The notes: generated by a model from the sequence alone, not told the origin. A stretch of DNA of 32,775 bases from Chitinophagaceae bacterium (GCA_947455605.1 CANGOX010000034.1:1-32775), one strand, 5' to 3'. Shown: positions 14,988 to 23,359, counted from the first letter of the stretch. Program-made: numbers and translations.

Positions 14988-16321
14988 AACTGTGGAGTAA
15001 AGAAAATACGGACACATCAAAGCAGGTAGAAAAATTTACTGTTGGTAAAGACAAAGAATTTGACCTTCTGTTGGCTCCCTTTGATATCATTGGCTCTATT
15101 GCACACGCTAAAATGCTGGCCAGTGTTGGATTGTTGACTCAGGATGAATCCGCTCAGATTATTGCAGAACTTAAAAATATTTATCAGCTAACTCACGACT
15201 TACGACTCACGATTGACGAAAATGTGGAAGATATTCACTCTCAGGTAGAGCTGCTGCTCACACAAAAACTGGGCGATGTTGGCAAGAAGATCCATTCAGC
15301 CCGAAGCCGTAATGACCAGGTTCTGGTAGATGTAAAATTATTTTTAAGGAATGAGATAGAAGAACTGGTACATGCTGTGCAACCCTTCTTTCAATTACTG
15401 ATCACACAAAGTGAAAAATATAAAAAGAATTTATTCCCCGGATATACGCATCTGCAACTAGCTATGCCCTCTTCTTTTGGCTTGTGGTTTGGAGCCTATG
15501 CAGAAAGCCTGGTAGATGATCTGATCACTCTCGAAGCTGCGTATGAAGTGGTAAACAAAAACCCCCTGGGTTCGGCTGCGGGTTATGGTTCTTCATTCCC
15601 GATCAACAGAACGTTGACCACACAATTACTGGGTTTTGCAGACCTGAATTATAATGTTGTGTACGCCCAGATGGGTCGTGGTAAAGCAGAACGGATTACA
15701 GCTATGGCTTTGGCTAATCTGGCCGATACATTGGCTAAAATGAGTATGGATGCCTGTTTATACCTTAATCAGAATTTTGATTTTGTTAGTTTTCCTGCTT
15801 CGCTCACTACAGGCTCGAGCATTATGCCGCATAAAAAAAATCCTGATGTATTTGAATTGATCCGCTCACATTGTAACCGGATCAAAGCCCTGCCGAATGA
15901 GATCATGCTCATGACAACCAATCTTCCATCAGGCTATCATCGCGATCTGCAATTATTAAAGGAACATCTTTTCCCGGCTTTTCAGACACTGAAAGACTGT
16001 TTGAATATGGCACAATTGATGCTGAGTAATATCACCGTAAAAGAAAATATTCTGGCCGACGAAAAATACAAATATGCATTCAGCGTAGAAGAAGTGAATA
16101 AACTTGTGTTACAGGGTACTCCATTTAGAGATGCTTACAAACAGGTAGGCATGGCCATTGAAGAAGGTACATTTACCCATACCAATCATGTGGATCATGT
16201 ACACGAAGGCAGTATTGGCAATTTATGTAACGATCAGATTGAGGCAATGATGCAGGCTACGCTCAAAAAATTCGAATTTGAAAAAGTAGCAACCGCTATT
16301 AAAAACCTACTAAACAACTAA
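14984..16321 (+). CDS. argH: Argininosuccinate lyase
   Basis: 445 residues, close to the family norm. It splits argininosuccinate to arginine and fumarate. The fumarase-superfamily signature TGSSIMPHKKNPD (with the catalytic Ser loop) lies at about 280-292; HSARSRNDQV and GYTHLQLAMP are the other two active-site blocks. A 28-nt heptad array at 15191-15218 lies inside the gene and encodes part of the segment QLTHDLRLTIDENVED just before the conserved VEDIHSQVE block, so the repeat seems to have supplied or replaced a surface loop. It is the last gene of the operon. Confidence 0.96.
   Translation: MKLWSKENTDTSKQVEKFTVGKDKEFDLLLAPFDIIGSIAHAKMLASVGLLTQDESAQIIAELKNIYQLTHDLRLTIDENVEDIHSQVELLLTQKLGDVGKKIHSARSRNDQVLVDVKLFLRNEIEELVHAVQPFFQLLITQSEKYKKNLFPGYTHLQLAMPSSFGLWFGAYAESLVDDLITLEAAYEVVNKNPLGSAAGYGSSFPINRTLTTQLLGFADLNYNVVYAQMGRGKAERITAMALANLADTLAKMSMDACLYLNQNFDFVSFPASLTTGSSIMPHKKNPDVFELIRSHCNRIKALPNEIMLMTTNLPSGYHRDLQLLKEHLFPAFQTLKDCLNMAQLMLSNITVKENILADEKYKYAFSVEEVNKLVLQGTPFRDAYKQVGMAIEEGTFTHTNHVDHVHEGSIGNLCNDQIEAMMQATLKKFEFEKVATAIKNLLNN
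15191..15218. repeat. Four phased 7-nt words inside argH
   Basis: Positions 15191-15218 divide into four 7-mers: ACTCACG twice, ACTTACG and ATTGACG, fitting AYTNACG. The array is in a coding frame and gives residues THDLRLTID. No inverted partner arm was seen nearby. Confidence 0.8.
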
Positions 16322-16325
16322 ATCC

Positions 16326-16346
16326 ACCCTCCATCCGAGGGAGGGT
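16326..16346 (+). terminator. Hairpin after argH, possible weak terminator
   Basis: ACCCTCC (16326-16332) pairs with GGAGGGT (16340-16346) four bases past the argH stop. Only three T residues follow, then GG, so termination would be weak. It also belongs to the C-rich/G-rich hairpin family. Confidence 0.5.
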
Positions 16347-16387
16347 TTGGCTGAAATACCTTTTCTTTGACTCACAAACAACGCAAA

Positions 16388-17128
16388 ATGAATAAATCGA
16401 TCTTAGTTATTACAGCAAGTCTGCTTACTATCGGCAGCTTTGCTCAGGTTAAAAAACCGGTAACCTCCGCTAAGCCTGCAGCTAAGTCTGCAACCAAGCC
16501 TGCGGCTGCTGTTTCGCCCGCAAAGCCTTTTAAAAATAATACCGACAGTATCAGCTATGCAGTAGGTCTCCGTATCGGGCAAAGTCTGAAAGCACAGGGC
16601 TTCGACAATCTCAATATGTCGTTGTTTGAAAAAGCGTTAAGTGATGTAAAGCTGAATAAGGCGGCTTTACTGGATGATGCGGCTATTACTGCCTGTATCA
16701 GCGCTTATCAGATGAAAGCCAGCGAAGCCAAATCGGCTGCATCTAAGGCTGAAGGCGTTTTCTATCTCAAAAACAATGCAAAACGTCCGGGTGTGGTAAC
16801 TTTACCCAGCGGTTTACAATATGAAGTTCTTAAAACAGGTACAGATAATACTAAACCAACCTTAGCAAGTACCGTTACCTGCCATTATACAGGAACACTG
16901 ATCAACGGAACCAAATTCGACAGCTCTGTAGATAGGGGCACTCCGGCCAGCTTCCTGCTTGGCAATGTAATTCGTGGCTGGCAGGAAGGTTTGCAATTGA
17001 TGACCGTTGGCAGCAAATGGAGATTTGTTATCCCTGCTGAGCTTGCTTACGGCGATAATGGACCGCCTTCCATCGGACCTGGCGCTACATTGATTTTTGA
17101 AGTAGAATTGCTTGGGGTACAGAACTAA
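16388..17128 (+). CDS. Exported FKBP-type peptidyl-prolyl isomerase
   Basis: 246 residues started at the ATG at 16388, chosen because the signal peptide (MNKSILVITASLLTIGSFAQ) begins there; a TTG at 16367 adds seven non-signal residues. After the signal comes a Lys/Pro/Ala linker (about 21-50), an FKBP_N helical dimerisation domain (about 52-135, NTDSISYAVGLRIGQSL) and a C-terminal FKBP domain (about 140-246) with TCHYTGTLINGTKFDSS, GWQEGLQLM and AYGDNGPPSIGPGATL. Active-site aromatic residues are present. It probably folds periplasmic or outer-membrane proteins. It stands 66 nt after argH and may be transcribed with it or alone. Confidence 0.93.
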   Translation: MNKSILVITASLLTIGSFAQVKKPVTSAKPAAKSATKPAAAVSPAKPFKNNTDSISYAVGLRIGQSLKAQGFDNLNMSLFEKALSDVKLNKAALLDDAAITACISAYQMKASEAKSAASKAEGVFYLKNNAKRPGVVTLPSGLQYEVLKTGTDNTKPTLASTVTCHYTGTLINGTKFDSSVDRGTPASFLLGNVIRGWQEGLQLMTVGSKWRFVIPAELAYGDNGPPSIGPGATLIFEVELLGVQN

Positions 17129-17270
17129 GGGAGAATGGGAAAAGTCCAATTGAAAAATTAGGAAATCAGAAAAGATAGCAGAAGCCGCAGATTCGGGGAT
17201 TTTGATATAAATCCATGAATCTGTGGCTTTTTCAATTTCCCGATTTCCCAATTCCAAAATTTCCCAATTG
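17129..17270. repeat. Inverted repeat of GGGAAAT/ATTTCCC words around a CAGATT hairpin
   Basis: The core hairpin pairs AAGCCGCAGATTC (17182-17194) with GAATCTGTGGCTT (17217-17229), one wobble mismatch, and inside it GGATTT with AAATCC. The right flank (17228-17270) repeats ATTTCCC-like words about every 7 nt; the left flank (17129-17170) holds the complementary GGGAAA and GGAAAT words. The element begins directly after the FKBP stop codon. Confidence 0.7.
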
Positions 17271-17272
17271 CT

Positions 17273-17309
17273 TTAACCTTGATTAACGTTTTACCAAAGT
17301 TCATTAACC
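17273..17309 (+). promoter_or_regulatory. TTAACC direct-repeat operator upstream of the second OMP gene
   Basis: TTAACC (17273), TTAACG (17283) and TTAACC (17304) lie in the same orientation, spaced by 10 and 21 bp. The same spacing of near-identical hexamers is found on the minus strand upstream of the GLPGLI gene (21563-21527). Direct hexamers at one and two helical turns suit an OmpR/PhoB-type regulator, such as the one encoded at 23359-24042. Confidence 0.6.
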
Positions 17310-17330
17310 GCTTTAGCAACTTTCGGGACT

Positions 17331-17338
17331 TAGTTTTG
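17331..17338 (+). promoter_or_regulatory. -7 box TAGTTTTG of the second OMP gene
   Basis: TAGTTTTG matches the Bacteroidota -7 consensus TAnnTTTG and lies 24 nt before the ATG at 17362. No clear TTTG is at the -33 position, which would fit an activator-dependent promoter. Confidence 0.6.
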
Positions 17339-17361
17339 GGCTACTAAAATTCCTATCGCTT

Positions 17362-20169
17362 ATGTTACGGATCATTACACTGCTTTCTATATTCTGTTTA
17401 CCTTTTCTTGCACAGGCGCAAAAAGCACCGGCTTCGGTTAGAGGAACAGTGTTTGATACAGCTACTAAACGCGGGTTGGCTTATGCTACCGTTTCTATCG
17501 TAAACGCTAAAGATTCTACCCTGGTAACTTTTACTAGAGCCGACTCTACCGGTAAGTTCAAATTATCCTCTCTCGAAAAAGGCAAATACCTTATGTCTTC
17601 TTCTTATGTGGGTTTTGTACCTGTCTGGAAAGCCATTGAAGTAAAAGAAGGTCAGGAACTGAATATGGGAAATGTTATCATGACCGATCTTACAGCGGCA
17701 GGCAATGTTACCGTAACGGCCAGACGGGCGCCGGTTACCATTAATAATGATACAGTTGAGTTTAATACTGAGAATTTTAAAACACAGCCCAATGCGGTTG
17801 TGGAAGATCTGCTGAAAAAACTGCCGGGTGTAACCGTAGACAATGACGGTACCGTTCGCGTGAACGGACAGAAGATCAATCGTGTACTGGTAAATGGCAA
17901 GGAATTTTTTACCGGAGACCCTAAAATGGCTACCAAAAATCTGGATGCAGATGCGGTAGATAAAGTACAGGTATTTGATAAGAAAAGTGATCGTGCAGAA
18001 TTTACAGGGGTAGATGATGGGCAAAGTGAAAAAGCGATTAACCTCAAACTGAAAAAAGACAGGAACAAATCATTATTTGGAAAAGTAACGGCAGGCACAG
18101 GGTCTAACGAACGGTATGATGCACAAACCAATATCAATAAATTCAATGGAGATCAACAATTATCGTTCATAGGTATGGGTAATAATACCAACCGCCAAGG
18201 GTTTTCTATTACCGACATTTTAAATTTTACAGGAGAATTATCCCGCGGTATGCGTAACGGGGGTGGTGTTACCATCCGTACCGGTGGAGGGGATGATAAT
18301 GGATTGCCCGTAACCGGTGGTGGACAAAACCAGCAGGGTGTGGCCACTACATTAGCTGGAGGGGTCAATTTTAATGATACCTGGAATAAAAAAACAGATG
18401 TGAATGCAAGTGGTATGGGTAGTAATATCGACCTGCGCACAGACAGGAGCTCAGTACGCCAGAACCTGATACCGGGCAGTAATTCCAGCTATGAGAGTAA
18501 CAGTAACACAGCCCGTAATAACCGTCAGCAAAGGATCAATATGTCGGTTGATACGAAATTCGACAGTTCAACATCTCTCAAATTCACACCACAATTTACT
18601 ACGCAACAAACCGATTCAAGAGCGTTGAGTAATTATGTGACCCTGGATAATAAAGGAGCCAAACTGAATGATGGTTTAACAGACAGCAAAACACATTCAG
18701 ATGCGTTCAATTTTGGTGGTAATGCCTTATTCAGGAAAAGATTAAAAAAGAAAGGTAGAACGATCTCGGGTACGGCAAGTCTGGCCTATAATGATAGCCG
18801 TCAGAATGGCGCCTATTATTCAAGAAGTACTTTTTATCCGGGTGGTATTGCGTCTAAGGATTCGATCACTAACCAGCGAAACAGTCAGGAAGCAGTTACG
18901 AGAAGCCTTGGTGGCAATGTGGTGTATACAGAACCGATTGGGAAAAGATCATTGTTCGAATTCAGTGCTTATTATAATTCAAGTGTGGGTGAAAGTAAAC
19001 GTTCCACTTACGATTACGGAACCTCGGGTAAATACGATCAATTGAATGCAGCGCAAAGCAATGATTTTAAAAGTGAGTATAACTATACAGGTGGTAGCAT
19101 CAATTTTAGGTCTAACCAGAAAAAAGTAAACTACACAATTGGTAGTTCTTTACAGGAAGCTACTTTGTACAGCACCAATAATACCAATGGCAGCCTCATC
19201 AAACAATCGTTCACAGATCTCTTGCCGAATGCAATGATCCAATATAAGATGAATACAACACGTAACCTGAACCTGAACTATTCAACATCTACCACGCAGC
19301 CCAATACCAATCAGTTGCAACCGGTTACCAATGTGAGTGATCCGATCAATACGTATACCGGTAATCCAAACCTGAAACGTAGCTATGCCCAATCGCTTAG
19401 TCTCAATTATTTTTCAGCAAATATGTATACTCAGCGCAATTTCTTCGCATTTATCTCTGCCTCTAGAACAGACAATGCGATCGTAAATTCAGATGTGATA
19501 CAGGCTAACGGTTCACGGGTTACCATGCCGGTAAATGCCAATGGTATGTATACCATATTCGGAAGTATGAATATGGGATTCCCTTTGAAGAAGATCAAAT
19601 CAAGAGTAGATATCGGTCTCGGATCTAATATCATCCATAATATAGGATTTGTAAACGGGGCCAAAAATGAGATCGATAACGCCAGCATCGGACCAAACCT
19701 GAGTTATAGTTATTCTCTGGAAAATAAAGTTGATATCACGGTTACCGGAAGACTCAATATCAGCAAAGCCAAATATTCGCTCCAACCATCGTTGAACAGT
19801 AATTACCTGCAACAGGTATATGGTTTTGGTATGACCAATTACCTGCCATGGGGTATTGTATTGAATAACGATTTCAATTACACGGTTAATACCGGCCGTG
19901 CAGATGGTTACAACACCAAAGTGCCTTTCTGGAACGCATCACTGGCCAAAGGGTTCTTAAAGAACAAACGTGCCGAGGTTAAATTTAGTGTTTATGATCT
20001 GCTGAACGAGAACCAGGGTGCAAGCCGCAATGCCAATCAGAACTATATTGAAGATACCCGCTACAATGTAATGCAGCGCTACTTCCTGATGAGCTTTACT
20101 TACAGTCTGAATAAAGCAGGCAACTCTGCACAAGGCCCAAGAGTGATGATCCGAACGATAGGCAATTAA
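17362..20169 (+). CDS. Outer-membrane beta-barrel protein, OMP_b-brl_3 family
   Basis: 935 residues with a signal peptide ending FLAQAQ (1-20), a CarboxypepD_reg-like domain (about 24-115, ASVRGTVFDTATKRGLAYAT), a plug-like domain with RVLVNGKEFFTGDPKMATKN (about 174-193), then a long barrel rich in Asn, Ser and Thr. A paralogue lies at 4277-7120; this copy lacks the long poly-Gly loop and the Gly/Met tail, having a shorter Gly/Thr/Asp-rich loop (about 312-328) instead. It faces a GLPGLI gene across a 503-nt gap; from memory these two families are often neighbours in Bacteroidota. Cargo and partner are unknown. Confidence 0.86.
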   Translation: MLRIITLLSIFCLPFLAQAQKAPASVRGTVFDTATKRGLAYATVSIVNAKDSTLVTFTRADSTGKFKLSSLEKGKYLMSSSYVGFVPVWKAIEVKEGQELNMGNVIMTDLTAAGNVTVTARRAPVTINNDTVEFNTENFKTQPNAVVEDLLKKLPGVTVDNDGTVRVNGQKINRVLVNGKEFFTGDPKMATKNLDADAVDKVQVFDKKSDRAEFTGVDDGQSEKAINLKLKKDRNKSLFGKVTAGTGSNERYDAQTNINKFNGDQQLSFIGMGNNTNRQGFSITDILNFTGELSRGMRNGGGVTIRTGGGDDNGLPVTGGGQNQQGVATTLAGGVNFNDTWNKKTDVNASGMGSNIDLRTDRSSVRQNLIPGSNSSYESNSNTARNNRQQRINMSVDTKFDSSTSLKFTPQFTTQQTDSRALSNYVTLDNKGAKLNDGLTDSKTHSDAFNFGGNALFRKRLKKKGRTISGTASLAYNDSRQNGAYYSRSTFYPGGIASKDSITNQRNSQEAVTRSLGGNVVYTEPIGKRSLFEFSAYYNSSVGESKRSTYDYGTSGKYDQLNAAQSNDFKSEYNYTGGSINFRSNQKKVNYTIGSSLQEATLYSTNNTNGSLIKQSFTDLLPNAMIQYKMNTTRNLNLNYSTSTTQPNTNQLQPVTNVSDPINTYTGNPNLKRSYAQSLSLNYFSANMYTQRNFFAFISASRTDNAIVNSDVIQANGSRVTMPVNANGMYTIFGSMNMGFPLKKIKSRVDIGLGSNIIHNIGFVNGAKNEIDNASIGPNLSYSYSLENKVDITVTGRLNISKAKYSLQPSLNSNYLQQVYGFGMTNYLPWGIVLNNDFNYTVNTGRADGYNTKVPFWNASLAKGFLKNKRAEVKFSVYDLLNENQGASRNANQNYIEDTRYNVMQRYFLMSFTYSLNKAGNSAQGPRVMIRTIGN

Positions 20170-20198
20170 AAAATATTTATTTCTTTGTTAATGAATTG

Positions 20199-20229
20199 AG
20201 GTCCCGCTCCGAAAGATGCGGGACCTTTT
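20199..20229 (+). terminator. Intrinsic terminator of the second OMP gene
   Basis: GGTCCCGC (20200-20207) pairs with GCGGGACC (20218-20225), extended by an A-T pair, around a 10-nt loop and followed by TTTT. It lies 30 nt past the stop codon. Confidence 0.9.
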
Positions 20230-20410
20230 CTATAGCAGATATAAGGGAGTAAAATATAATTGATAGGATGTGAATTCAGTGAACTGTTTAAAACAATCAT
20301 TCATCAAAATAAAGTGCACTGCATACATTCATTCACTACCCCGTTTTGCAGTAACGTATGATAATCGTGCCGCCAAAGTCTCAAATGCAAACAAAAGCAA
20401 ACGAATAAAT

Positions 20411-20475
20411 TTCCCCTCGTGGCGCAGCAAGGAGGGGTGCCCGAACGTCCCGGCTTAGCCGGGAGAAGGGCGGGG
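20411..20475. repeat. C/G-rich compound hairpin element
   Basis: CCCCTC (about 20413-20418) faces GAGGGG (about 20432-20437), and TCCCGGCT (20448-20455) pairs with AGCCGGGA (20457-20464), followed by GGGCGGGGTGG. From memory, similar text is common in gaps of related genomes. Probably a dispersed intergenic repeat. Confidence 0.55.
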
Positions 20476-20559
20476 TGGTTTTAAAGCATCAGGTGAAACA
20501 GATTATCCATAGAATCACTTAAACATAACAGCATTAATCACTACTACACATAAAAAATC

Positions 20560-20617
20560 ACCTCCTATCGGGAGGGGGACGATTAACGAAAGCGCCGCTT
20601 TCCTTAATTGGGGAGGT
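20560..20617. repeat. ACCTCC/GGAGGT bounded hairpin element
   Basis: ACCTCC (20560-20565) faces GGAGGT (20612-20617). Inside, CCTCC faces GGAGG, and AAAGC (20589-20593) pairs with GCTTT (20597-20601). It abuts the minus-strand terminator. Confidence 0.55.
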
Positions 20618-20650
20618 AAAAAAAGCCCGTTACAGATCTGTAACGGGCTT
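20618..20650 (-). terminator. Intrinsic terminator of the GLPGLI gene
   Basis: A perfect 28-nt palindrome (20623-20650; each arm AAGCCCGTTACAGA as read) is followed on the minus strand by a run of T (the A run at 20618-20624). It lies 23 nt past the GLPGLI stop. Confidence 0.9.
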
Positions 20651-20672
20651 CATCAAAATAAATAGCAAGCAA

Positions 20673-21488
20673 TTAATTAGAATTATTGATCCTGAAACCG
20701 CCAGGTCCCTGGCTGTTCATCATATCCATCATCATTTTCCGGAACTCAGGTTGAGTAATCACTTTTCCTTTTTTAGGTTCCTTCAATTCCTTCATGTCAA
20801 CTGATTTTTTTACTTCTGTAGCTGTGTAAACAGTTCCGGCATTATCTACATCCAGTTGCAGAATTACACCGGGTAACTGGCCAAAGCTTTCAGGTCCTAC
20901 AGGGCTGATCAGGTTCTCTGCATACCAGGCAACCACTTCTACTTCCTTACTTTGCGGAAGGTTTTTTGTGGTTGTGGTATCCTGCGCACCTCCGCCACCT
21001 CCCATCACTACTCTTCTGATCACGCCTACAGGTTGCATGATCTTGCGGGTGGCTTTATGACAGGTATATCCAAGGATTTGTTTGGTATCTGTTCCGATCT
21101 TCCAGGGTTGTTGCTGGATCGTATCTGTGATCAGATAGTTCTTTCCACCCAGTTCGGAGGATTGGATGGATTTTGATTGAGCTAGGTTTTTATACAGATC
21201 ACCACCATCACTTCCACCCATGCGGATCATTACACGTCCGCCGCCACCACCTGCAAACGGATCGGGTGCCTCATCTTCCGGTACCGCTTTGTAAACCGAT
21301 ACGCTGTCGCTGAACAGCAGCATATGTTTGCTGGTACGGAATTCGGGGATCATGGCCCTCATTTGCTCGTCCTGAATGGTTCTGTACATATTGATCTTAC
21401 GCTCATAAATAACAGTGCCTTCCTTTACCTGTGCTTGCAGCATGGCAAGGCTGAACAGACCGGCGGTTACAAAAAATACTCTTTTCAT
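20673..21488 (-). CDS. GLPGLI-family exported protein
   Basis: 271 residues with a signal peptide (about 1-20, ending LQAQ). The family's name motif is present in variant form as FGQLPGVILQLD (202-213), preceded by AWYAENLISPVGP. The pattern of an early EGTVIYER strand, a middle GYTCHKATRK block (140-149) and the late motif is that of the whole family. It has two Gly-rich insertions (80-93 and 163-167) unusual for the family and similar in style to the Gly-rich loops of the OMP proteins. Function of the family is not established; the location suggests periplasm or cell surface. It is convergent with the second OMP gene and divergent from the kinase. Confidence 0.88.
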   Translation of the reverse strand: MKRVFFVTAGLFSLAMLQAQVKEGTVIYERKINMYRTIQDEQMRAMIPEFRTSKHMLLFSDSVSVYKAVPEDEAPDPFAGGGGGRVMIRMGGSDGGDLYKNLAQSKSIQSSELGGKNYLITDTIQQQPWKIGTDTKQILGYTCHKATRKIMQPVGVIRRVVMGGGGGAQDTTTTKNLPQSKEVEVVAWYAENLISPVGPESFGQLPGVILQLDVDNAGTVYTATEVKKSVDMKELKEPKKGKVITQPEFRKMMMDMMNSQGPGGFRINNSN

Positions 21489-21507
21489 GTTAATGTTTTT
21501 AATGCTT

Positions 21508-21515
21508 CAAAACTA
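21508..21515 (-). promoter_or_regulatory. -7 box TAGTTTTG of the GLPGLI gene
   Basis: On the minus strand TAGTTTTG fits TAnnTTTG and is identical to the box before the second OMP gene. It ends 19 nt before the ATG at 21488. There is no clear TTTG at -33. Confidence 0.6.
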
Positions 21516-21526
21516 AGCCTGTACTG

Positions 21527-21563
21527 TGTTAAGCAGCCTTGTTCAAAGGTTAATTTAGGTTAA
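21527..21563 (-). promoter_or_regulatory. TTAACC direct-repeat operator between GLPGLI and histidine kinase genes
   Basis: Reading the minus strand, TTAACC (21563-21558), TTAACC (21553-21548) and TTAACA (21532-21527) are spaced by 10 and 21 bp, as upstream of the second OMP gene. The array lies in the divergent promoter region and so could control both the GLPGLI gene and the two-component genes. Confidence 0.6.
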
Positions 21564-21592
21564 TAAAAGGAGTGGTTGGTCTGACGGGGGAT

Positions 21593-21600
21593 TATATTTG
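21593..21600 (+). promoter_or_regulatory. -7 box TATATTTG of the histidine kinase gene
   Basis: TATATTTG fits the TAnnTTTG consensus and ends 16 nt before the ATG at 21617. No good TTTG lies about 20 nt upstream. Confidence 0.55.
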
Positions 21601-21616
21601 TAAAAGAATACAGCCA

Positions 21617-23359
21617 ATGAACAAATTACAGCAATCAAGAATATTCCTTATCGCCGCTATCCTGCTGATAGTGGCTTTTCAGGCGTATTGGCTGAATAAG
21701 CTGTATCATGAAGAACATATACGATTACAGAAAGAGACCGGAACGATCTTTCGTGATGTGGTCTATAACCTCCAGGTTGAAAAGTTCAAACAGGACACAA
21801 TGTTCTACCGGCAGTCGACCGGCCCCAATCTTTTCATGTATAATACAGTAAATGCTTTAAGAAGGGAAAGAGGGCAGTTCAATAAAAGTGTACCACCACC
21901 ACCCGATCAACCCGATTCTGCCGGTTCTGCAAAACCAAGGATCATTGTTATCAACAGGTTCGATACCCAGTTTCATAAAGCACCCGCAGGTATAGAGATA
22001 CGCCGGATGCTTAGTGATAAGAATATAGATACGGCCATGCTAAGGCGAATGACCGGCTCGGGTGTGAATGTGATTGTTAAGTATAACAGCAAAGGGCATG
22101 ACTCATTGAACGATTTGCCAAGGGAACTTACTCAAGTAATAAAGAAAATACCACAGGTACCACGATCACCGCAATCAGAGAAAGATACTGCAGGAAGAAA
22201 ATTTACAGCAACTGTTAACCTTGACAGATTTACAGCAGAGAAAGAAGGCATTATCCGATTGATCACATCCGGCAAAGCGCTGGAGGATACGATTGCTGTT
22301 ACTAAAATGGATTCAGCCTATGCCAAAGAGTTGGGTAAAGCCGGTATTACACTTCCTTTCCAGATCAAAAAAATTAAGGATGATACCACCAGGCATAGTA
22401 AAGACAGTTCAACCGGAAGTGGCTTCAGAACACCACCTGTTCCGGTAGGGTTCAGTCATTCTTATTGGTACCGGGCTGAATTCGGTAGTTCTGCCATGTT
22501 CATTCTGAAAAAGATAACACCGCAGGTCTTATTTTCCTTTTTCCTGGTAGCGTTCACTTCGCTTGCTTTTATGTTTTTGTATCGAAATCTGGTGGCGCAA
22601 CGTAAACTTACCGAGATCAAAAATGATTTTATTGGCAATGTAACCCACGAATTAAAAACGCCGATCGCAACCGTAAATGTTGCCATTGAAGCTTTACGAA
22701 ATTTTGGCGGATTGGATAATCCGGCACGAACCAAAGAATACCTGGATATTTCAGCCTCTGAATTACAAAGGCTGAGTTTATTGGTTGATAAGGTACTTAA
22801 ACTGTCCATGTTCGAAAAACAGGAGATCGCTTTACAAAAAGAATCCTTTGATCTGCTTCAACTGGTAGAAGAAGTAGCTACTTCCATGAAACTTCAGTTC
22901 GAAAAACAAAAGGCAAAACTGAATATCGAATCATTGGGTGATAATTTTATGATCGATGCAGACAGATTGCATATCACCAGTGTGATCTATAACCTCCTGG
23001 ATAATGCATTAAAATACAGCAAAGAAAACCCGCAGGTAGGGGTGAAGCTGATCCGTCATGAACAATATTTCGAAGTAAGGGTAACTGATAATGGTATTGG
23101 TATTGCGGATGCCTACCGGTCTAAAATATTTGAACAATTCTTTCGTGTGCCCAGCGGTAACAGGCATAATACCAAAGGCTATGGCTTGGGCCTGAGTTAT
23201 GTGAATTATATCGTTCAACGTCACCAGGGATATATTGAAGTAGAAAGCGAATTGGGTAAGGGCAGTACCTTTATTGTAAAACTTCCTTTCGCAGGAGCAG
23301 ATAGTACACAGTTTGCCAAAGCAGGAAAGATCCGTAAGGAAAACTTTAAATTCAGTTAA
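21617..23359 (+). CDS. Membrane sensor histidine kinase
   Basis: 580 residues started at the ATG at 21617, directly before a first membrane helix (about 7-29); the frame continues upstream to 21572 but without signal character. A periplasmic sensor region of about 270 residues has a PPPPDQP stretch and no recognised domain. A second helix lies at about 301-325. The HisKA box has the phospho-accepting His344 in GNVTHELKTPIAT; the HATPase_c domain has DNALKYS, DNGIGIAD and GYGLGLSY. It ends one base into the regulator gene (TAATG), so the pair is surely co-translated. Likely an envelope sensor controlling the neighbouring OMP and GLPGLI genes. Confidence 0.95.
   Translation: MNKLQQSRIFLIAAILLIVAFQAYWLNKLYHEEHIRLQKETGTIFRDVVYNLQVEKFKQDTMFYRQSTGPNLFMYNTVNALRRERGQFNKSVPPPPDQPDSAGSAKPRIIVINRFDTQFHKAPAGIEIRRMLSDKNIDTAMLRRMTGSGVNVIVKYNSKGHDSLNDLPRELTQVIKKIPQVPRSPQSEKDTAGRKFTATVNLDRFTAEKEGIIRLITSGKALEDTIAVTKMDSAYAKELGKAGITLPFQIKKIKDDTTRHSKDSSTGSGFRTPPVPVGFSHSYWYRAEFGSSAMFILKKITPQVLFSFFLVAFTSLAFMFLYRNLVAQRKLTEIKNDFIGNVTHELKTPIATVNVAIEALRNFGGLDNPARTKEYLDISASELQRLSLLVDKVLKLSMFEKQEIALQKESFDLLQLVEEVATSMKLQFEKQKAKLNIESLGDNFMIDADRLHITSVIYNLLDNALKYSKENPQVGVKLIRHEQYFEVRVTDNGIGIADAYRSKIFEQFFRVPSGNRHNTKGYGLGLSYVNYIVQRHQGYIEVESELGKGSTFIVKLPFAGADSTQFAKAGKIRKENFKFS

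Larger units (their letters stand above)
20170..20672. other. 503-nt convergent intergenic region with terminators and C/G-rich repeats
   Basis: The gap between convergent genes holds a terminator for each side (20199-20229 plus, 20618-20650 minus) and two C/G-rich repeat elements (20411-20475 and 20560-20617). A 62-codon frame at 20270-20458 reads into the repeat and has no protein-like features. Nothing else was recognised at 20230-20410. Confidence 0.7.

Noticed and set aside
20270..20458. 62-codon open frame between the second OMP gene and the GLPGLI gene
   Set aside because: It runs into the C/G-rich repeat at 20411-20475, has no signal, domain or ribosome site, and its codon use is unlike neighbouring genes.
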